Part shown: positions 47,324 to 56,099 of the stretch, piece by piece
How positions within the stretch are numbered: the stretch's first letter is position 1
Layout of the letters: each line of letters opens with the position of its first letter
From: an uncultured Actinomycetes bacterium
Lineage (GTDB): Bacteria; Actinomycetota; Acidimicrobiia; Acidimicrobiales; RAAP-2
Length of the DNA stretch: 64,000 nucleotides
NCBI GenBank assembly: GCA_903825765.1
Contig: CAIKBU010000081.1
Coordinates: 1 to 64,000 of the forward strand
Reading direction: 5' to 3'
Translations under genes and position numbers: made by a program
The notes under the pieces: model-generated
Database searches by the model: none
The model's input: the letters and a program-made list of their open reading frames with translations, nothing else
What the model was told of the DNA's origin: nothing

Positions 47324-48076
47324 CTATTTCGTGAGGCCAGTGATCGTACCGAGCAAACTTTCCACGGTGTACTGGTCAGTGGGGTCGTCACGAACAATCG
47401 AACCGAGACGAAGAACGACAATGCGGTCGCAGACCTCCAAAACGTGCGGCAAGGTGTGCGAGATGAACAACACGCATAGTCCCTGCTCCCGCGCTGCGCG
47501 GATGACGTTAAGCACCTCTTGTGATTGGCGAGCACCGAGGTGGTTCGTCGGTTCGTCAAGGATGATGACGTTCTTGGCCCACATGACTGCGCGACCAATA
47601 GCGACCGCCTGACGTTGGCCACCGGAAAGGTCTGACACGGTCTTTCGACCAGCGGGCACCGAGATGCCCACTTTGTCGAGTTCCTCAAGGGCCTGGCGCT
47701 CCATGCGGCGCTGGTCGAGAAAGCCAAGCTTGCCCAGTGGACCACTGCGCACGAGTTCACGACCCAAGAAGATGTTCGCGCCAATAGTGAGATGAGGAGC
47801 GAGCCCCGAGTCCTGATAGAGGGTTTCAATACCGGCCGCCATCGAGTCGTGTGGTGACTTCCAGTGGCGGGCCTCGCCATTGACCAGTAGGTCACCGCTA
47901 TCGGGAGCGTGCACACCGGAAATGACTTTGATCAGCGTTGACTTCCCTGCACCGTTGTCGCCAACGAGTCCAATCACTTCACCGGCGTGTGCCTTGAAGC
48001 TCACGTCCGTGAGGGCCTGCACCGAACCGTACGATTTTGAGATTGAACGAAGTTCAAGCAGTGGGGCGTTACTCAT
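47324..48076 (-). CDS. Sugar ABC transporter ATP-binding protein (CUT2, FrcA-like)
   Basis: Energises the importer below. 250 residues with a single ATPase domain, unlike the double-domain RbsA, so FrcA-like. Walker A GDNGAGKST, Q-loop YQDSG, signature LSGGQRQAVAIGRA, Walker B VIILDEP, and switch His in ISHTLPHV. ATG at 48076 with AAGGAG, overlapping the permease stop (ATGA). Confidence 0.92.
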   Translation of the reverse strand: MSNAPLLELRSISKSYGSVQALTDVSFKAHAGEVIGLVGDNGAGKSTLIKVISGVHAPDSGDLLVNGEARHWKSPHDSMAAGIETLYQDSGLAPHLTIGANIFLGRELVRSGPLGKLGFLDQRRMERQALEELDKVGISVPAGRKTVSDLSGGQRQAVAIGRAVMWAKNVIILDEPTNHLGARQSQEVLNVIRAAREQGLCVLFISHTLPHVLEVCDRIVVLRLGSIVRDDPTDQYTVESLLGTITGLTK

Positions 48077-49095
48077 CGACGGCTCCTTGTGCCACGAAGT
48101 GCCTGCAGGGCGGCCGCGATGGCAATGATTGCTCCCACCACCACTTGATTCCACGTCGGCGGGACATTGATAAAGACGAGGCCATCGGTCACGATGGTCA
48201 AAATGGCACACCCGAGCAGGGCGCCAACCACACTGCCCATGCCTCCGGTCAGTGACACGCCACCGATAACCACGCAGGCGATCGCTTCGAGGTTGGCCGT
48301 CGCATCGGTCGTTGGCGAACCAGCGCCAATACGGATGAACCAGAACATACCAACGAGGCCCGAGAGTAGGCCCGAGAGCACGTAAATCGAGGCGATGTGA
48401 CGCTTGATATTGATGCCGGCGGCACGCGCGGCGAAGTCATTAGAGCCAATGGCGAAGGTGTAGCGCCCGTAGCGAGTGAAGTGCAGCACGATGCACATCA
48501 CGGTGGCGATTACCAGCACGATAAGCGAGAGCCACGTAAAGATCCACCACCCGGTGGAGCTCCAAATAATGGCGGATTGGATATTGCCAACGTCGCCGCC
48601 GCCCGAGACTACGAGTGCGTATCCCGCACCGGCGCTCAAGGTAATGAGCGTTGCGACGAAGGGCACCATATTGACGACAGTGATAAGAAAGGCGTTGATT
48701 GTCCCGACCACCAGACCAACGAGGGCGCAGATCAGCGTGCCGAGCAGAAGAAGTGGTACCTGACCCATGTGGCCCTGGTAGTGATTCATCACCTCGGCAC
48801 CGAGGACACCGGAGATGGCGACCGTTGAGCCAACGGAGAGATCGATACCGCCCGACACAATGACGTAGGTTTCGGCAATAGCGAGCAGCACGAGACCACT
48901 GAAGTCCACCACCAGGCTCGATATTTCACCGGTCCGGAAGAACCGTGCATTCTGCGATCCAAAATAGAAGAAGAGGGCAACGAAAACAACCAGCAAAATG
49001 GTGAGCTGGTTAGTCGCTAGGGAGCCCAGTGAGTTGCCCTTTTTTGTGGGGGGTGTGGCCTTGGCGGCTTCGACCGACGATGACTGTACTGACAC
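48073..49095 (-). CDS. Sugar ABC transporter permease (CUT2, RbsC/FrcC-like)
   Basis: 340 residues, eight to ten membrane segments. The family signature is clear: AIAETYVIVSGGIDLSVGSTVAISG, then AFLITVVNMVPFVATLITLSAG and ACVVIGGVSLTGGMGSVVGAL. GTG start with AAGGAAG 7 nt upstream. Separated from the binding-protein gene by 101 nt that hold a terminator, so its expression depends on read-through or on another promoter. Confidence 0.94.
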   Translation of the reverse strand: MSVQSSSVEAAKATPPTKKGNSLGSLATNQLTILLVVFVALFFYFGSQNARFFRTGEISSLVVDFSGLVLLAIAETYVIVSGGIDLSVGSTVAISGVLGAEVMNHYQGHMGQVPLLLLGTLICALVGLVVGTINAFLITVVNMVPFVATLITLSAGAGYALVVSGGGDVGNIQSAIIWSSTGWWIFTWLSLIVLVIATVMCIVLHFTRYGRYTFAIGSNDFAARAAGINIKRHIASIYVLSGLLSGLVGMFWFIRIGAGSPTTDATANLEAIACVVIGGVSLTGGMGSVVGALLGCAILTIVTDGLVFINVPPTWNQVVVGAIIAIAAALQALRGTRSRR

Positions 49096-49137
49096 GAGAA
49101 ACTTCCTTCACTCACCCAACGGGGATGTCTTGCGGTA

Positions 49138-49186
49138 GAAAAAGACGGCCCTCGAGCGCCCCAAGGGGAGACGCTCGAGGGCCGTC
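49138..49186 (-). terminator. Rho-independent terminator between binding protein and permease
   Basis: A perfect 15-bp stem (GACGGCCCTCGAGCG with its complement) with an inner CCCC-AA-GGGG, followed on the minus strand by six T. It starts 10 nt after the binding-protein stop, well placed to make extra binding-protein mRNA relative to the membrane genes. Confidence 0.9.
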
Positions 49187-49196
49187 CTCTAGACAA

Positions 49197-50207
49197 CTAC
49201 GCCGTAGCGTAGACCCACTTCGCGAGAGTCGCGGCACTGCTTGAGGGAGTCAAGACAGGGTTTGACAACTGCGTGAGGTGAGGAACGTGCTGCTTCATTG
49301 CGGCCATGTAGGCGTACTTCACGGCCAACATGCCTTCGGTCTCAGGCTGCTGGGAGATGATGCCGGCCAACGTGCCCGCCTTGAGGCTGGCTTCGTTGGT
49401 TGCGTAGGCGTCGTAGCCAATGACCTTGATGGATGCAACAGCACCCTTTGCGGCCACGGCAGCAGTTGCGCCTTCTGCGTCGGTACCGTCAACGGCGAAG
49501 ATGCCGACGAGGTTGTTCGCGGCAATGTCCTGCTCGAAACCGCTCTGGGCGGTAGCGGGACTGGACTGCGAGACCACTGCCTGAAGGAGCTTCATGTTGG
49601 AGAACTTCTTCTTGACTTCATCATTGAACCCCTTGACACGAGCGGCGTCGGTCGAGGTGGTCAGCGACGAGACACCAACGGCCACGGCGCACTTCGACGA
49701 CGAGGTGCACACGGTGCTGTAGTTGATGGCCTTCGCCAATGCGTCAGCAGCCGCCTGGCCACCCTGGTAGTTGTAGCCAGTGACCCACGCCGAGATGTTG
49801 CTCTGGTTCGCGTTACCCGAGTCCACGTTGACGACAGGAATGCCGGCATTGACGAACTGTGATGTGATGCCAGCGAGCGCCTTGGTGTCGGTCGGTGCGA
49901 TGACAATAGCGTTCGGCTTCTGCGAGTACAGCTGCTCCAGGATTGGAAGCTGCGTCGAGGGCGAGTACTGCGATGGGTTACCGGACCAGATCAGGTTGAC
50001 ACCCAACTTGGCGGCTTCGGCGTAGGCACCAACCGACATCGAGATGAAGAATGGGTCTGCTTCAGCACCAACGTTGAAGGCAATGGTCAGCTTGGGCTTC
50101 GCGGCCGACGCGGCAGTAGCGGAGCTACCGAGCGCAGCGAACATCGAAGCGGCCAGGGTTGATGCCGCAGCAGCCCCCTGGATGAAACGCATGGAACGTG
50201 ATTTCAT
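49197..50207 (-). CDS. Sugar-binding protein of the ABC importer
   Basis: 336 residues, Peripla_BP_4 type (RbsB-like): LTIAFNVGAEADPFFISMSVG, LEQLYSQKPNAIVIAPTDTKAL, GIPVVNVDSGN, and IIGYDAY-type ligand loop (VIGYDAYATNEAS). A Sec signal (1-32, ending ATAASAA) has no lipobox Cys, which is unusual for a monoderm. The ATG at 50207 has GGGGGGA at 7 nt. Ligand unknown; the neighbouring PfkB kinase suggests a sugar. Confidence 0.92.
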   Translation of the reverse strand: MKSRSMRFIQGAAAASTLAASMFAALGSSATAASAAKPKLTIAFNVGAEADPFFISMSVGAYAEAAKLGVNLIWSGNPSQYSPSTQLPILEQLYSQKPNAIVIAPTDTKALAGITSQFVNAGIPVVNVDSGNANQSNISAWVTGYNYQGGQAAADALAKAINYSTVCTSSSKCAVAVGVSSLTTSTDAARVKGFNDEVKKKFSNMKLLQAVVSQSSPATAQSGFEQDIAANNLVGIFAVDGTDAEGATAAVAAKGAVASIKVIGYDAYATNEASLKAGTLAGIISQQPETEGMLAVKYAYMAAMKQHVPHLTQLSNPVLTPSSSAATLAKWVYATA

Positions 50208-50245
50208 TTGTTTTCCCCCCTTGTCCATCGATAGAGTCCATCTCT

Positions 50246-50273
50246 TCGATATCGGACAACGTTGTCTTTACAA
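50246..50273 (-). promoter_or_regulatory. Promoter of the sugar transport operon
   Basis: On the minus strand, TTGTAA (50268-50273), 16-nt spacer, TATCGA (50246-50251). The spacer contains the palindromic operator. Confidence 0.5.
50255..50266. promoter_or_regulatory. LacI-family operator candidate (upstream of importer)
   Basis: GACAACGTTGTC, a perfect 12-bp palindrome with the central CG typical of LacI-family sites, between -35 and -10. Nearly identical to the site at 51404-51415. Confidence 0.7.
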
Positions 50274-50326
50274 TAACGAACAGTCGGAGTGCTGTCAAAC
50301 ACTCACCGTGCAATTTTTTTGCGGCG

Positions 50327-51358
50327 CTACGAAACGGTAATTTCACCGGACCCACGCGAGCGTAGGTCGGTCGAAATAATCATCCGTTCAGCCGGTCCGC
50401 CTTCGCCGCGAATGCGTCGAAAGAGCAGTGATGCGGCCATCTGGCCAATCCGCAACGGATCTTGCGCCACCACGGTAACGCCAGGGCGCAAGAGGTCCGC
50501 GAGGAGAAAATCGTCGAAGCCGATGAGGGCGATGTCATTTTCTTTCCCCGCCGCCCGGAGCGCTCGCACGGCCGCGATCGTCAAAAGGTTCTGGCCCGTG
50601 AACAGTGCCGTTGGTGGGCGCTCGGTGGCCAGCATCTTCGTTACTGCCGCCTCGGCAGCTTCTTGCGAACGAAGGTTCTTCACCATGAGCGAGGACTCAC
50701 TCTCAAGACCCAACTCACTGAGGGCGTCGTGGAAACCGCGAAATCGCTCCTGTGCGGTGACAATCGTCGAAAGATCGCCCAGATAACCAATACGACGATG
50801 CCCGTGGCTGGCCAAGTGTTGTACGGCTTCTCGCGCTCCGGCGTAGGAGTCGGACATCACGCAGTCGGCTCGCAGTTGTACCGGGGGTCGGTCGACAAAG
50901 ACAATTGGTGTTCCCGCCTGCTGTTCAATTTCGAGGTAGGCGTGGTTCTGGCTGGCGGGGGCAATGATGATCCCGTCAACTCGATGGCGAATCATGGTGC
51001 CGACAAGTAGGGGCTCGCGGTCCGGGTCTTCATCGAAACTGCCCCCGAGGACGGTGAACCCTTCCTTCAATGCGCATTCTTCAATCGCGCGGTAGATAAC
51101 GGCCGAAAAGGGGTTCGACAGGTCTTCGAGAAGTACAGCAATCTGCGACGAACGGCGGTCGCTACGGCGAAGGGCGCTCGCACCAAAGTTATGTTGGTAC
51201 CGCAACTCGCTCACGGCCGCGAGTACTCGCTCGACCATATCCGCATTGACCGTTGACTCCTCATTGATCACTCGAGAGACGGTCTTGAGACTGACGCCCG
51301 CCAACGCCGCCACGTCCTTCATGGTGGCACGAGTTGATGTGGCTGGGGGCGTTGGCAT
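50327..51358 (-). CDS. LacI-family transcriptional regulator
   Basis: 343 residues. N-terminal helix-turn-helix TMKDVAALAGVSLKTVSRVIN with hinge ALRRSDRRSSQIAVLL, then a sugar-binding domain (PFSAVIYRAIEECALKEGFTV, FVDRPP, IALIGFDDF). The ATG at 51358 precedes the HTH by ten residues. It likely represses the importer below and the divergent kinase through the two matching palindromes, and so itself. Confidence 0.93.
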   Translation of the reverse strand: MPTPPATSTRATMKDVAALAGVSLKTVSRVINEESTVNADMVERVLAAVSELRYQHNFGASALRRSDRRSSQIAVLLEDLSNPFSAVIYRAIEECALKEGFTVLGGSFDEDPDREPLLVGTMIRHRVDGIIIAPASQNHAYLEIEQQAGTPIVFVDRPPVQLRADCVMSDSYAGAREAVQHLASHGHRRIGYLGDLSTIVTAQERFRGFHDALSELGLESESSLMVKNLRSQEAAEAAVTKMLATERPPTALFTGQNLLTIAAVRALRAAGKENDIALIGFDDFLLADLLRPGVTVVAQDPLRIGQMAASLLFRRIRGEGGPAERMIISTDLRSRGSGEITVS

Positions 51359-51380
51359 ACGTTTCAATTCTGTCAGAGTT

Positions 51381-51409
51381 TTGTCACTTTTCAATGTAGA
51401 TGGGATAAC
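51381..51409 (+). promoter_or_regulatory. Promoter of the PfkB kinase gene
   Basis: TTGTCA (51381-51386), 17-nt spacer, GATAAC (51404-51409). The operator overlaps the -10. Confidence 0.5.
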
Positions 51410-51415
51410 GTTGTC
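51404..51415. promoter_or_regulatory. LacI-family operator candidate (kinase/regulator gap)
   Basis: GATAACGTTGTC, one base from the perfect palindrome at 50255-50266, and overlapping the kinase -10. Confidence 0.65.
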
Positions 51416-51464
51416 TCGCAACTGCGGTGACGAAACTTTCGCACTCACTTCACAAGGAGCCCCC

Positions 51465-52382
51465 GTGCCAGCCGGAACAGTCGTCATTGGCGAGAATCTC
51501 GTTGACTTGTTGGTGCACAACGATCGAGTCGACGCCGTGATTGGTGGTGGACCACTCAACGTGGCGCGAACACTTGCACGCCTCAACTCCCCGACTTCTC
51601 TCTTGAGCGGGATCTCCGGCGACGCGTTTGGTCAACAGATTCGCCGTGCGCTCGAACTCGACAATGTTTCACTCATCGAACCAGGTGCGAGCGCGCTGCC
51701 CACCACGTTGGCCGTGGTCACCGTTGACCCCGCCGGACCGCGCTATCACTTTCATCTCCAGCACACCGCCGCATTTGCCGTGCAGGCACCCGAGATTGTC
51801 GACGCTCGTGCCCTCTACGTGGGCACCCTGGGCCTTATTGTCGAACCCATGGCGAGCGCCAGCGAGCACGCATTCCTCTCTGCGCCCCCTACGGTGCTTC
51901 GGGTTATTGACCCGAACTGCCGGCCGAGTGCGACGTCCGACCCGAGTTGCTACCGAGACCGCCTTCGCCGCCTCTTCGCGGTGGCTGATGTCGTGAAAGT
52001 GTCCGTCGAGGACCTTGACTTTCTCTTCGGCCCCGGCAATCATGACCGAGCTCGATCAATTCTCGACCAGGGCGCCCGAACCGTCGTCGTGACTGACGGC
52101 CCCCACCCAATTTCGCTGTGGCACGCGTCGTACTGCACAACGGTTGCGGTGCCGGCGGCAGCTGTCGTCGATTCGGTCGGCGCCGGTGATTCGTTCATTG
52201 GTGGCTTTATTGCGTGGTGGCTGGGACACCAACTCTCGCCCGCCGACTTAGCCGACGAAGCGACGGTGACGACAGCGATCGTCGCCGCTAGCGCAATCTC
52301 TCGACACACCTGTGAGCAGGCCGGTGCTAACCCGCCCTACGCCGCGCAAGTCGCCAACCTACCGAGCTGGCAGTGGCTGTAA
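51465..52382 (+). CDS. PfkB-family carbohydrate kinase
   Basis: 305 residues, ribokinase fold. GGGPLNVARTLARL is the substrate-binding GG-N segment, and DSVGAGDSFIGGFIAWW holds the anion hole and catalytic Asp. GTG at 51465 has AAGGAG 5 nt upstream; the frame runs open further upstream but that part antisenses the regulator. Probably phosphorylates the imported sugar (fructose-like is a guess). Its 3' end overlaps the oxidoreductase gene by 24 nt. Confidence 0.9.
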   Translation: MPAGTVVIGENLVDLLVHNDRVDAVIGGGPLNVARTLARLNSPTSLLSGISGDAFGQQIRRALELDNVSLIEPGASALPTTLAVVTVDPAGPRYHFHLQHTAAFAVQAPEIVDARALYVGTLGLIVEPMASASEHAFLSAPPTVLRVIDPNCRPSATSDPSCYRDRLRRLFAVADVVKVSVEDLDFLFGPGNHDRARSILDQGARTVVVTDGPHPISLWHASYCTTVAVPAAAVVDSVGAGDSFIGGFIAWWLGHQLSPADLADEATVTTAIVAASAISRHTCEQAGANPPYAAQVANLPSWQWL

Positions 52383-53336
52383 CTGCTCCATAATCCATGT
52401 CATCGTGTCCATGATGGCAATCGATTCATCAAGTGGCATCACGGGACTTTCCAGTAGCCCGAGTTCGAGGCATCGGGCAACCTCAATCGCCTGGTAGTGC
52501 AGACCGCGACCACTGACGTCAAAGGTGGAACGAACGGCGTCACCGACTCGTGGAATGAACGTGAAACTTGTGGGTGCATAAAAGTCGCCGTCAATTTCAA
52601 CTCGACCGTCGACGCCGGTAATGCAGGCGTGTGTGGCGCTGCGCGCAAACGACGTTGTCGTCAGTACGGCGTGCGCACCACTGTCGTACCCAAAGATCAT
52701 CGAACACTGGCCATCAACGCCGGTGAAGGCGGGGTCGACCATCGCCATCTGGCGAGAATGTTGGCCGAGCAGCATTGACGCAAACGAGATCGGGTAGACC
52801 CCTAAGTCGAGGAGGGCGCTGCCACCGAGTTCTGGTGCGAAGAGTCGCGAGGTCGGATCTTCAGCAAACCATTTTCCGTGATCGGCCTCGAACGTCGTGA
52901 GGCGCCCCAGGGCGCCGCTGGCAATCAATTCTCGAAGAGCGACCACGTGTGGCAAGAAGCGGGTCCACATCGCCTCCATTGCGAAGAGGCCCTTGGAGCG
53001 CGCGAGAGCAACCAGTGTCCGTGCCTCGTCGCCACTCATGGTGAACGCCTTTTCCACGAGGACGGGCTTGCCGTTCTCCAGCGCCAGCGTCGCGTTCTCG
53101 AGGTGCATCGGGTGAGGGGTGGCGATGTAGACGGCATCAACGTTGGTGTCCGCGCAGAGCGCTTCGTACGAACCATACGGCACGCCCCCGAACTCTTCGG
53201 TAAAGGCCTGGGCGTGGGCCAGGGTGCGCGATCCCACCGCTACAACCTCGCCCTCGTCAATGAGGCGTAGCCCTTCGGCGAAGGTTCGCGCAATTTTCCC
53301 CGTGCCGAGAATGCCCCAGCGAACTGTACGTGTCAT
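52359..53336 (-). CDS. Gfo/Idh/MocA-family oxidoreductase
   Basis: 325 residues. Rossmann GILGTGKIA at the N-terminus, ATPHPMHLENA, and KPVLVEKAF (the conserved EKP-like site, here EKA). C-terminal domain includes GGSALLDLGVYPISF. These act on sugars or polyols with NAD(P). ATG at 53336 with GAGGAG. Convergent with the PfkB kinase; sharing a sugar pathway is inferred from position. Confidence 0.88.
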   Translation of the reverse strand: MTRTVRWGILGTGKIARTFAEGLRLIDEGEVVAVGSRTLAHAQAFTEEFGGVPYGSYEALCADTNVDAVYIATPHPMHLENATLALENGKPVLVEKAFTMSGDEARTLVALARSKGLFAMEAMWTRFLPHVVALRELIASGALGRLTTFEADHGKWFAEDPTSRLFAPELGGSALLDLGVYPISFASMLLGQHSRQMAMVDPAFTGVDGQCSMIFGYDSGAHAVLTTTSFARSATHACITGVDGRVEIDGDFYAPTSFTFIPRVGDAVRSTFDVSGRGLHYQAIEVARCLELGLLESPVMPLDESIAIMDTMTWIMEQLQPLPAR

Positions 53337-53387
53337 GACTCTCCTCTTTCGGATTCGACGATAGCGGAGGGATTCAGTCGTGGGGCT

Positions 53388-53393
53388 TAACCT
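53388..53393 (+). promoter_or_regulatory. Leaderless-type -10 (TAACCT)
   Basis: TAACCT ends 6 nt before the ATG at 53400. The AAGGAG in between touches the ATG, too close for normal ribosome binding. Confidence 0.5.
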
Positions 53394-53399
53394 AAGGAG

Positions 53400-55382
53400 A
53401 TGCCTTTGCTTCGAGACCAACCGGCCCTCGCCTCCGCCTACCTTCTGTCCCACCGTGATAATCCCGTGGACTGGTGGTCGTGGGGAGACGACGCCTTCGA
53501 CGAAGCCCGTCGACGAGGCGTGCCCGTCTTTCTTTCGGTGGGCTACGCCGCGTGCCACTGGTGTCACGTCATGGCGCACGAATCATTTGAGAATCCCGTG
53601 GTCGGGGCCCAACTGAACCGCGACTTCGTCGCCATCAAAGTTGACCGAGAGGAGCGTCCCGACGTTGACCAGGTGTACATGGCCGCCACGCAACTACTCA
53701 GCGGCCATGGCGGCTGGCCCATGTCAGTCTTCATCTTGCCCGATGGCCGACCATTCACGGCTGGCACCTACTACCCTCCCGAAGACCGCGGTGGACAGGT
53801 GGGCTTTGGCCGGTTACTCGACGCCATAGCCAGCGCATGGCGAGAGCGGTACGACGACATCGTGGACCAGGCCAATGCTCTCGAGCGTGCACTTCGACGC
53901 GAAGTTGCCTTTGTCGATGCGCTCGCCCCTCGCGTTGACTCACTCGATCTGGCGTCGGTGCGCCATCTGCTCGCCCAGGAAATTGCTGACGCCACCGACT
54001 CCCACGGGGGGCAGGGGGCGCCTCGATTCCCCCGTCCTAGTTTCGTTCGCGCTCTGCTGCAAGCGGGCCGAAGTGACGTCGCCGAAACAATCCTGCGGGC
54101 GATGGCCTTCGAGGGCCTCTACGACCACATAGAAGGAGGCTTCGCTCGCTACAGCGTGGACGCAAGTTGGCACGTACCCCACTTTGAACAAATGCTGAGT
54201 GACCAAGCGCTCTTGACCCTCGCCTACGCCGAAGCGGCCGTGCGCAATGGACGACGTGAATGGCATGAGGTAGCGATGGCGACCGCCCAACGGATCCGCG
54301 ACGCCTTTTCGGTAAGCACGGGCTTCGCCTCCGCACTCGACGCCGACGCCGGCGGCCACGAAGGTTCCCACGTCACGTGGACGGTCGACGAGGTCCGAGC
54401 GGCGCTCGAGCGCGCCGGTTGCCCCGACGACGTTGCCGCCGCTCTCGAACGGTGGCGTATTACGACGCCGGGTCTGTTTGAAGGGCGTTCCATCCCTCGA
54501 CTCAACTCGGGTGCTCCTTTTCTCACACCCCCAGCACTCGCCAAAGCGCGGCGTGGGCTGCAGGTGACTCGCGCCACTCGCCCCCAGCCGGTCCGTGACG
54601 AAAAAGTCGTTCTGGAGTTCAACGCCATGACGGCTCGGGCCTTCTTATCCCTCGGCGACGACGAGTTCACCACTGACGCATTGGTCCTCCTTCGGTCCCT
54701 GGAAACGACGCACTTACGCCACGACACCTGGTGGCGCACCAGTGAGTGTCACGTCCACGCCACCGCCGCCGATCTCTCGTGGTTCCTCGACGCCACCATT
54801 GACGCGTTCGAGCGAACCGGCGACGATACGTGGCGCCGCCTGGCTCGCCGCGTGTCGAACTATCTCATCGCCCACCACTGGGACGGCGCCGTGCCAACCG
54901 CGATGAACTCATCCGTTGGTCACGGCCTGTTCGCAACGAGCGATGCGGTGACCGATTTGTTTGTTCGACCAAAGGAAATCTTCGACGGCGCGACGCCGTC
55001 CAGCCACGCCATCGCCACGCGCGCCCTCGCACGCCTCGCTCTCATTGACGGTGACGGCGATGTCTTGGCGGTGGCCCAGCGGTTGGTGACCCTTGCGAAC
55101 GAGCTTCTGAGCACCCACCCCCGCAGCGTGGTGGACTTGGTTGACGCGGCCGGATTTGCTCTCGAGGGCGTCGAGATTGTCATTCCCGGTGCGCCCTCGG
55201 CACTCGCCGACCACGTACGATTGCATCCTGTGTCAAACGCTGTCCTCATCACCGGAAACGGAACCTCACCCCTCCTTGCGGGGCGCCGCGACGGCGTGGC
55301 CTACGTCTGTCGTCGAGGCGTCTGCCAGACCCCCGTCAGCTCGGTCGACGACCTTGAGCACCTGCTTGGACCACTGCGCTAA
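53400..55382 (+). CDS. Thioredoxin-fold DUF255 protein (YyaL/SSP411-like)
   Basis: 660 residues. The N-terminal thioredoxin-like domain has NPVDWWSWGDDAF and the CxxC site ACHWCHVMAHESF (C52 and C55), then DREERPDVDQVYM and GWPMSVFILPDG. The remaining 450 residues form an alpha/alpha barrel like six-hairpin glycosidases (GGFARYSVDASWHVPHFEQML). The family is widespread but its substrate is unknown. Start ATG 53400; a TTG two codons on is possible. Overlaps the next gene (TAATG). Confidence 0.93.
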   Translation: MPLLRDQPALASAYLLSHRDNPVDWWSWGDDAFDEARRRGVPVFLSVGYAACHWCHVMAHESFENPVVGAQLNRDFVAIKVDREERPDVDQVYMAATQLLSGHGGWPMSVFILPDGRPFTAGTYYPPEDRGGQVGFGRLLDAIASAWRERYDDIVDQANALERALRREVAFVDALAPRVDSLDLASVRHLLAQEIADATDSHGGQGAPRFPRPSFVRALLQAGRSDVAETILRAMAFEGLYDHIEGGFARYSVDASWHVPHFEQMLSDQALLTLAYAEAAVRNGRREWHEVAMATAQRIRDAFSVSTGFASALDADAGGHEGSHVTWTVDEVRAALERAGCPDDVAAALERWRITTPGLFEGRSIPRLNSGAPFLTPPALAKARRGLQVTRATRPQPVRDEKVVLEFNAMTARAFLSLGDDEFTTDALVLLRSLETTHLRHDTWWRTSECHVHATAADLSWFLDATIDAFERTGDDTWRRLARRVSNYLIAHHWDGAVPTAMNSSVGHGLFATSDAVTDLFVRPKEIFDGATPSSHAIATRALARLALIDGDGDVLAVAQRLVTLANELLSTHPRSVVDLVDAAGFALEGVEIVIPGAPSALADHVRLHPVSNAVLITGNGTSPLLAGRRDGVAYVCRRGVCQTPVSSVDDLEHLLGPLR

Positions 55383-56098
55383 TGGCATTTCGTCGCGACC
55401 CCAGTGCCCGAGCAATCAAGGAGCTCGTCGAAGGAATGACGACGCGCACCGACGTACGCGTTACCCCGGGTTCCCAGGTTTTTGGCCTCGTGCTGGGCTC
55501 GACAACTGAGTCCACCACGGTGATTGATCTGGCATCACATGCCATCATGCGTTGGCGCATACCGTGGCCCGCTGGCGTCACTTCCGACCTGACGCTCTTT
55601 GACGTCGTCGAGGGCACGCTGGCGGACGACCCCGAGCGCGACGACCTCGCTCAGCCCGAAGCGGTCACCCTCGGCGAACTCCCCCGCCGGCTCGGTACCT
55701 ACCGCGGACGACGCGTTCGTTCGTGGCTGGAAACCTTGGCGACACCGGGTGACGGCCCACTGTTTGGCTTTCGCGGACCGAGTGCGCCCTACTGGGAGTT
55801 TCGCGGTGAACGACCGAGCGTGGCGCTGGTAGCTCCCGACCAAGGTCCCCAATTGATGCGTCGATTCGACGATGGGTCAACGTGGGTGCGCTTTGGCTGG
55901 ATTGGCGACGACATTTGGTTGCTGTGCGAAGACCAACACGCCATTCGAACGATTGAGGCCACTCGTCGCAACACCCTCTCGGGTAAGGATCTCGCGACCG
56001 CACTGGGTTTTCGCCCCGCGTACGTACTGGTCACCTTGAGTGCACCAATTGATGGTCACACGTACAAGAGTTGCACCGGGCTGTTGCCCCGGGGCTGA
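55382..56098 (+). CDS. Conserved-looking protein, unknown
   Basis: 238 residues, soluble, no signal peptide or motif recognised. Predicted mixed alpha/beta with many aromatic residues (PYWEFRGERPSVAL, WVRFGWIGDDIWLL). The start overlaps the stop of the DUF255 gene (TAATG), so the two are translated together and may act together. Ends 1 nt from the convergent gene. Confidence 0.7.
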   Translation: MAFRRDPSARAIKELVEGMTTRTDVRVTPGSQVFGLVLGSTTESTTVIDLASHAIMRWRIPWPAGVTSDLTLFDVVEGTLADDPERDDLAQPEAVTLGELPRRLGTYRGRRVRSWLETLATPGDGPLFGFRGPSAPYWEFRGERPSVALVAPDQGPQLMRRFDDGSTWVRFGWIGDDIWLLCEDQHAIRTIEATRRNTLSGKDLATALGFRPAYVLVTLSAPIDGHTYKSCTGLLPRG

Positions 56099-56099
56099 G

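Noticed and set aside
53394-53399. AAGGAG as ribosome site for the DUF255 gene
   Set aside because: Zero spacing to the ATG; it could serve the TTG at 53406, but TAACCT at 6 nt supports the ATG.
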